A stretch of DNA of 64,000 bases. Source: Oscheius onirici (Eukaryota; Nematoda; Chromadorea; Rhabditida; Rhabditidae). The notes below the pieces were generated by a model, which was not told where the DNA came from, ran no database searches, and worked only from the letters and a program-made list of their open reading frames with translations. How positions within the stretch are numbered: position 1 is the first letter of the stretch; every line of letters begins with the position of its first letter. Both the position numbers and the translations under genes were made by a program. This document shows, piece after piece, positions 58,086 through 64,000 of the stretch. Where the stretch lies: assembly GCA_932521025.1 (NCBI GenBank), contig OW051470.1, forward strand, positions 10,154,501 through 10,218,500, given 5' to 3'.

Positions 58086-58791
58086 CTTTAGTAGACCAAG
58101 TAGAGGGTGGCTGATCGTACAAATTGACCTGAAAATTGATTTTTGAGGGGCAAAGAAAAGGCATTTGCAAGGAGGCGCAAGATTTCGCAACAATTTCAGT
58201 GTGTTCAAATCGGCGGGCAATCTGACTGCTGGAGATTACGGTATTGGGCTTCGACAAGGGAAATTTGAAATTCTTAGGATTCATTCTTTTATTTATTTGT
58301 GCTTCGTTTTGTGCATATTTACAGATATTTTTTCTTCGGAAATTTCCACTTTTTTGCCTAAATATACTGCAAAACAAGGAAAGTTGTTCAAGTGAAATAC
58401 ATGAAATTCACAACGTTTTTCCATAAATTTTCGATCGCGACCCAATGTCAATCTCCCCCAAGAATCTGGCTTTGCTTCCTTCAGTCATATGCCGAAAAGC
58501 ATGTTTTCCTCCCCACGCCAGATTCCTACCGTAGGCTGTCCAGCCTGCACATCCACAGTCCCAATATCATCACAAATAACGCTTTCACTCCCAGCTGTCT
58601 CGTTACCTCAAATTCTTTGAAGATATTTTTATTTTTCCTGTTTCTTAATTCTCAGAAGCCTGTTTTTTTATCGATTCTTCAAGAAAAATTGATAAAATTC
58701 ACGTGAAAAACCGATAAACTTATCGTTGAGTTTTTTTCTTTCGTCTTCATACTTTTCCTTATTCAAATTGGTCAATTGTTTTTTTTCCAGA
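58086..58791. other. Shared upstream region of RIOK3 and PSMD11
   Basis: AT-rich divergent intergenic sequence. It contains the RIOK3 leader acceptor near 58129 and the TTTTTTTTCCAG acceptor before PSMD11. No TATA box or other element is evident. Confidence 0.5.
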
Positions 58792-60537
58792 ATGTCAGGA
58801 GGAACCATGGCCGACCATGTTACGTCCATGCCGCATCACAACGACCAGAATGTGATCAGACATTTGACAAATCTCGGTATGTAACAAGTTTTCAACAATT
58901 TTTCATTTCTCAAATTCAGTCAAATCACCAGCCAGTGGAGATGCCGATATCAAGAAGAAAGAAGAGTCGATCATGGAGCTCGGGAGCATGCTGGCCAAGA
59001 ACAATCAGACGGAAGATCTGAGGAAGATGATCGAGCAGACGCGTCCCTTCTTGATCTCCCTCGGAAAAGCCAAGGCAGCCAAGCTGGTCAGAAACCTCGT
59101 CGACCTCTGTCTCATGATTGACGACCAAGATGGAGATATCAAGGTAGGCTAGTTTTCGTGTCATCCCTAAAATTACGTTTAGATTGAATTGGTCCGCGAA
59201 TGTATCCAATGGGCTGCCGACCAGAACCGTACCTTCCTTCGTCAAACTCTAGAAGCTCGTCTTATACGCCTATTCAACGATTTGAAGAGATACACGCAGG
59301 CTATCCCTCTAGGTAAGAGATGTTCCTGGTTAAAGCCGGCTAGCAATCAGCCCGTGTCTGTCATGTTCTGTTGATCACACTTCCTGTCAACCCAGCGGGC
59401 TATGGCCCTCAGTGCGAGGAAAACTGAATCATGAGAACGTAGACGTCTCAAGTTGCCAGAGCTTTTGCCGAGTTCATTAGACTCGAGCCAAGTTCGGGAC
59501 AATTTTGATTCCACTCTTGTTTTAGAAACGCGCTGAAATCAAAATATATTTGCTACCAACAGTGCTTTATGAACCGTTTTTTTTCAGCCGCTGACCTAAT
59601 CCGCGAGCTGAAGAAACTCGACGACAAGGACGTCTTGGTTGAAGTCGAGCTCGAGGAGAGCAAAGCCTTCTACCATCTCGGCAACATTGGAAAGGCCAGA
59701 GCTTCGCTGACGGGCGCCCGAACGACCGCCAACGCCATCTATGTTCATCCACGCATGCAGGCAGCTCTGGACCTCCAATCGGGAATTCTTCACGCGGCCG
59801 ACGAGAAGGATTTCAAGACGGCCTTCTCTTACTTCTACGAGGCTTTTGAAGGCTACGACTCGGTCGAAGAGAATGACATGGCTCTTCTCGCCCTCAAATA
59901 CATGCTTCTTTGCAAGGTAAGCAAGATTTTCACGAAGTTTTTATGAAGTCCATGTTACAGATCATGCTCGACCTTCCGGACGAAGTAATTACACTGCTTT
60001 CCGGCAAGCTGGCTTTGAAGTACAACGGCACGGATCTGGAAGCCATGAAAGCTATCGCGACCGCTGCCAAGAAAAGAAGTCTGGCCGATTTCAATCAGAC
60101 CTTCGGATCGTATCCTCAAGAGCTCCAGGTAGCTTCATTTTCCCATCTCGGGACTTACAATCGTCTTCCAGATGGACCCAGTCGTGAAAAAGCACTTCAA
60201 CTCGCTGTCGGAACGAATGCTCGAAAAGGATCTGTGCCGATTGATCGAGCCCTATTCCTACGTCCAAATTCAACATATTGCCGCTGAAATTAACATTGAT
60301 TTTACCAAGGTCCGTCTATTAAAATGCATTCAAAAATCTCCAATTTAGGTCGAAAAGAAGCTGGCCCAGATGATTCTGGACAAGAAGTTTAGCGGCTCCC
60401 TTCATCAAGGCGACGGCATGCTCATCGTCTACGACATCACCTCAGCCGATTCAACCTACGAGACGGCAGTACAAGTTATTCACGCGATGGGCGAAGTCGT
60501 CGACGCTCTCTATCAACGGGCCTGCAAGTTGCGGTAG
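58792..60537 (+). CDS. PSMD11: 26S proteasome regulatory subunit PSMD11 / RPN-6
   Basis: RPN6 is a lid subunit that clamps the 19S lid to the 20S core. Exons join to about 420 aa, the usual length: start [18 protein letters not shown], an alpha-solenoid of helical repeats ([49 protein letters not shown] helices, [33 protein letters not shown]), then the PCI domain ([40 protein letters not shown]) and the terminal helix ending YQRACKLR before TAG at 60535-60537. The ATG lies one base after TTTTCCAG with no upstream exon seen, which supports trans-splicing. AATAAA is at 60697-60702. Confidence 0.97.
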
Positions 60538-60696
60538 ACAGCCACTTTCGTATTGTATGATGACCGGTGCAACAAACCTCACTCCACACACTTTTGTCTT
60601 CTGAATCCCCCTAGTAAACGACTTTTATCCCCTCCCTGAAATGTACACATTTTGGTCTCCTGGTTGTCACCTGTAGCCTTGGCGTGTGTGATAAAC

Positions 60697-60702
60697 AATA
60701 AA
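60697..60702 (+). terminator. Poly(A) signal of PSMD11
   Basis: AATAAA about 160 bp after the PSMD11 stop codon, preceded by an overlapping ATAAAC. Confidence 0.75.
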
Positions 60703-60882
60703 CAAGAAAATTTGTAATAGGTAGTAAATCTGGGGGGAAGAGAGTAAGCGCGCTCCAGCTTAACGAAAATGAACGCTTTTGGAGGGAACCATTCAGTTAT
60801 TTATATGTGTGGCTTTATGGATTGATTTTCTACGTTCCATTTTTGGCAGAAAAACACATTTTGGTGGTTTTTTAGAAGAAGA

Positions 60883-63800
60883 ATGACGACGGCGCTGGGA
60901 ATTCCCAAATCGCGATTTGCTTTCGCCTATGTGGACGAACTGCTGGCCTGCTTTACTACACATCCGCAGAAATCGACGCAGCAGGTTTTTCAGGTTAGAA
61001 ATAGCTTAAAATTAAGTTTTTTATCAATACTCGGTCTGATAGAATAGCTGTCATTCAGTCTGAGAACGGTCTTTTGGTTCTGAACATTTTTTGAGGTCTT
61101 TTCATCCATAAAAAGATTTTGCTTTTTTCCACTCGAAATGATTGAATTTCATTAACGAAGATAGACGAGACGAATAAGAGATGAACAAGATATTCAGGGA
61201 GCAAAATACCTTGAATTCCTGTCAAAACACACGTGCGAAGCTGTTTTTACCCTAGAGGGAAAACACACAAGACTACGGACAGAGCAGAGACTAGAAATCT
61301 CTTAATTTTCTCAAAAAACTCGGCTAAATGCGGTTTAGACAGGCTGTTTTGATCCAAAAACAATTATTTTCCCCAACAGTAATCACTTTCAGCGCCTTCT
61401 GATCACAGCCGGACGGGAAGTCGATGCCGTCTCCGAACACATCGCCCGGGTCCTTTTGACCAGCATTGGCTATGGAGAAAGCACTCCCGGTTTTCTTAGC
61501 GAGTCTGCAGGCTCAAATCTCTTCAAATTGGTGAGTTATCATGGGAATGTTTACACAGAAAGCTCAGATTGTCCGCTACGGAATGGAAGAAGTGACGGGG
61601 CGCAACGAGACGGAGATGCAAGGAGCCACAAATCTTCTGCTGTACCTGGCGGAAATGTAAGTTTCTCTATTATGTTCTTTTCCCTGCATATTTGTCCCTC
61701 CTAAGCTGGAAAGAACAACTTTGGAGACGTCTGGAAAATGTTCAAACAGTTTTGTCTCTCGACCCAAAAAGAGCTCAGACCAGACAAAAAGTCAGGCAAA
61801 AACTTCTGTACCAAAAAGCAATATTTTGTTCTCCTACTACTTTTTTCTGAGCCAAACCATTCGTGACCTACTTCGCCGAAGCTCTTTCTAGCCCGAACAT
61901 GGTTTGCAAATCATGCGAGTCTCTCTCTCTGGGAATACTGTTATTTTTCAACACAGCCCGAAGGAGGTCGGTGTGAGCTCGAAAGCTGATTTTACTGGCA
62001 AGGAGGGAGCATAGATTAATCTCTCTTTCTGTCACACTGCCTGTTTGTCAGAGTATTTCTTTGACTCTATCCCCTGCCCCTTTGTCTTACTGCGCCTCTC
62101 CAAGTCTTATTCCCAACACCAAAGAAACTGTTCAGAATGTCCGAGCACTTGTCCCTTCCCCACTCCTTTGTCGGCTCGGCAAAGTTCTACCGACGCGTGA
62201 ACAAGGCAGCATCCGCGAACACTGAAGGAGAGGAAGTCTGTAAAAACGTAGAAATTGCCAAGTTTTATGAACAAAATGAGCTTTAGGACTGTTTCCAGCA
62301 CTTGATACTCGACGAACCTCATCTACAAGCCGGTTTTGCTACTCTTTTGACAGTCATAAATGAACTGGAGCCGTTGGTTGACCAACTGATTGAAGACGGT
62401 CTCAGCACCATGGTCGACGAGTATCAAGCCCGTACTTTCTCCTTTTTTATTCATATTTTTTCAATATTTTCTAGGAGCAACACGCTATCCACTGCGAGTA
62501 GAGTTCTTACAGACGATTGTGCACTGTTTCCTGAAATCAAAAATGCCGACAGTCTGTCCTCTAGCCGTCTGCAGACTCATCAACAGTGTAAGTCTGGAAT
62601 TTTCTTAAATTCTCATCCTTTCGTGGCACGTTTGGTCTTATTTTGACGCTCTTGGAGTGAAAAAGACAATGAAATACCTTTCCAGGGCATAGCGGGTCGT
62701 CAGAAAAAGTTAGAATTTGCTGCGGCGCCTAAATCTTCCGATGTCGCGCGGTCATGAGTTGGCATGTCTATTTGCAAACAAAAATACATAAATCGCCTAT
62801 CATTATCCTGAAAGCATTGAGTAACTAAATTATAGGTGGTTCAAGACACTACACGAGAGCCTCTGAAACTGAAAAGGCCACTACAGCCACTTCTCTTCAA
62901 TCTGATAGCCAAGAAGAAAAAAGTCAACGCGAATCTGTCACTCGAAAAACTATTTTATCAAGCAGCCGACGTAGTTAGGAAGGGCTGTACCAGCCTGGCA
63001 GTGAGTTTTGAATAAAATAGTGGATCAACTTTCTTCAGGAACTGGAGTACTTGATCGGCGAATGTCGAGCCTATCGCCTGACCCATGCCTTGATGACGGA
63101 AGCTGGGAAACTCACTCATACTCCGGCGGGATGCAAGGAGTTTCTGCAGACGGTGAGTGAGAGTTTAGAGACTTTTCTAGGGTCTCTGTCTATCTGTTTC
63201 TTTCACAGTCCAAATTCCAGGAAATCCCCAAAATCTTCCTCACGCCTGACGCCATTGCCAATGCCATCATTGCCATGATTACATCAGACAAACGAATCGG
63301 AGCTCCGTGAGTACAGTAACCCCCTACTGAACTCTCTTTTTTCAGAACTAAATCCGAAACTGGCGGTCGTCTTCCCTGGTCACCGTCTATTCTAGCCAGA
63401 GCCCTCACTGAATACAACAATATGGTAAGAACAGACTGTTCTGTCTTTCACCTGTTCAGACCAAAGAGAAATGGGCTATGGTCTTCACCGAGCTCGACCA
63501 GCCAGACTTTCGTTTCGTCTCTGAAGCAGGGATCATCTTCATTATTCAGTTCTTCGAGGCCACCAGCTTCGGCTTTCCCATGTATTACATGTTCAAAAAA
63601 TGGACTTTTGTGTAAGTTTTCCAGTTCATTTTGAAGATTCGAAGACTTTTTTAGTGACGGTCAGCTAGACTTTTTTGAACGGGTCATTAGGAAACGAGAA
63701 GGAGGATTCATTGATCTGATGAGCTACACGGCTTCAAATCTTTCCTGTCTGGAACGGAATCCAAATCCGGACTTTTTGTACTGTAACATGTGAGTTTCGA

Positions 63801-64000
63801 AGGAAAAAGTATTGACTTCAGACTTCAGGAGATGTCTGGAACTGTACGCAATTCTACTGACACTAGAGTACACTAATCCCGGTTGCAAGAGTCGGATACA
63901 GGACATTTTTGACTACATGATCTCACAGTATCCGGAAGTTTTTTTCGTCAGCATGCTGCAGCAGACGGTGAGTTCAGAAATGGAGTCTGAAAGAGGAGAC
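60883..64000 (+). CDS. CNOT1: CNOT1-like CCR4-NOT scaffold, 5' part (cut by window edge)
   Basis: CNOT1 is the scaffold of the CCR4-NOT deadenylase. The gene starts MTTALGIPKSRFAFAYVDEL seven bases after a TTTTTTAG acceptor. It continues through many short-intron exons: RLLITAGREVDAVSEHIARV, then YPLRVEFLQTIVHCFLK, ELEYLIGECRAYRLTHAL, then LTPDAIANAIIAMITS. A segment aligning with human CNOT1 residues about 300-480 follows: WAMVFTELDQPDFRF, FKKWTFVDGQLDFFERVI, DIFDYMISQYPEVFFVSMLQQ. The ELD.P.F, W...GQL and PE(V/M)..(V/L)(S/A)(M/L)LQ positions correspond. It is all helical-repeat sequence with no catalytic motif, as expected. The family call rests on this N-terminal similarity, and the diagnostic MIF4G and NOT1 C-terminal domains lie outside the window. 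An intron at about 61,660-62,100 holds an R1 repeat, and another an R2 copy. It starts 346 bp after the PSMD11 stop on the same strand. Confidence 0.72.
61750..62010. repeat. Dispersed repeat R1 (CNOT1 intron)
   Basis: Uninterrupted version of the 25.1-25.6 kb copy: GTCTCTCGACCCAAAAAGAG, CTGAGCCAAACCATTCGTGA, CCGAAGGAGGTCGGTGTGAG. It lacks the nested MITE. Confidence 0.85.
62628..62740 (+). repeat. Dispersed element R2, copy 8 (CNOT1 intron)
   Basis: TTTGGTCTTATTTTGACGCT ... GAAATACCTTTCCAGGGCAT ... GTCAGAAAAAGTTAGAATTT ... CTGCGGCGCCTAAATC. Confidence 0.78.

Overview
This is an animal nuclear genome window, most likely from a nematode. Coding exons are split by very short GT-AG introns (often 36-45 nt), with acceptors such as TTTCAG. 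Several start codons lie only a few bases after a strong acceptor that has no visible upstream exon, which fits spliced-leader trans-splicing. Conserved proteins match animal families (HEXIM, KLHL18, STX16, a CD36-type scavenger receptor, MIG-10/RIAM, a two-pore K+ channel, RIOK3, PSMD11/RPN-6, CNOT1). The nematode call is an inference from gene structure. Other trans-splicing animals are not excluded.

Layout from left to right. A possible terminal exon of an upstream gene (679-792) is followed by a HEXIM-like P-TEFb inhibitor (+, 1549-2946). KLHL18 (-, 3129-6646) and syntaxin-16 (+, 7020-8775) are divergently arranged. A small unrecognised gene follows (+, 9071-9878), whose 3' part is copied without a visible difference at 34836-35299. 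A four-pass membrane protein (-, 10831-11655) comes before a repeat-rich stretch to 15.8 kb. Then come a CD36/LIMP-2-family receptor (-, 15853-18698) and a long MIG-10/RIAM/lamellipodin gene (+, 20794-33205), whose two 5' exons are separated by multi-kb introns full of repeats. A patchwork region (33.4-36.1 kb) is followed by a two-pore-domain K+ channel (-, 36107-43390). Next is a large gene encoding dozens of 34-residue repeats that resemble axonemal/microtubule Mn-type repeats (-, 43742-49706). An RTE-type LINE relic (51.6-54.0 kb) precedes a serine-rich small protein gene (-, 54135-55032), RIOK3 (-, 55202-58085), PSMD11/RPN-6 (+, 58792-60537) and the 5' part of a CNOT1-like gene running off the right edge.

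The conserved genes are mostly housekeeping (transcription elongation control, ubiquitin ligase adaptor, Golgi SNARE, proteasome lid, mRNA deadenylation, ribosome-associated kinase) or neuronal/cytoskeletal (MIG-10, K2P channel, repeat protein). They do not form one pathway.

The most unusual content is the mobile DNA. I could delimit several short inverted-repeat elements by their target-site duplications: three related TA-flanked families sharing a GTCTGTT terminus, a hAT-like element with an 8-bp duplication inside RIOK3, two large foldback elements with 8-bp duplications, and one flanked by TTAA. One TA-flanked element has itself been split by a 5'-truncated RTE insertion with a 10-bp duplication. 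A roughly 110-bp dispersed element occurs about eight times in the window. I saw no bacterial, viral or CRISPR-like system.
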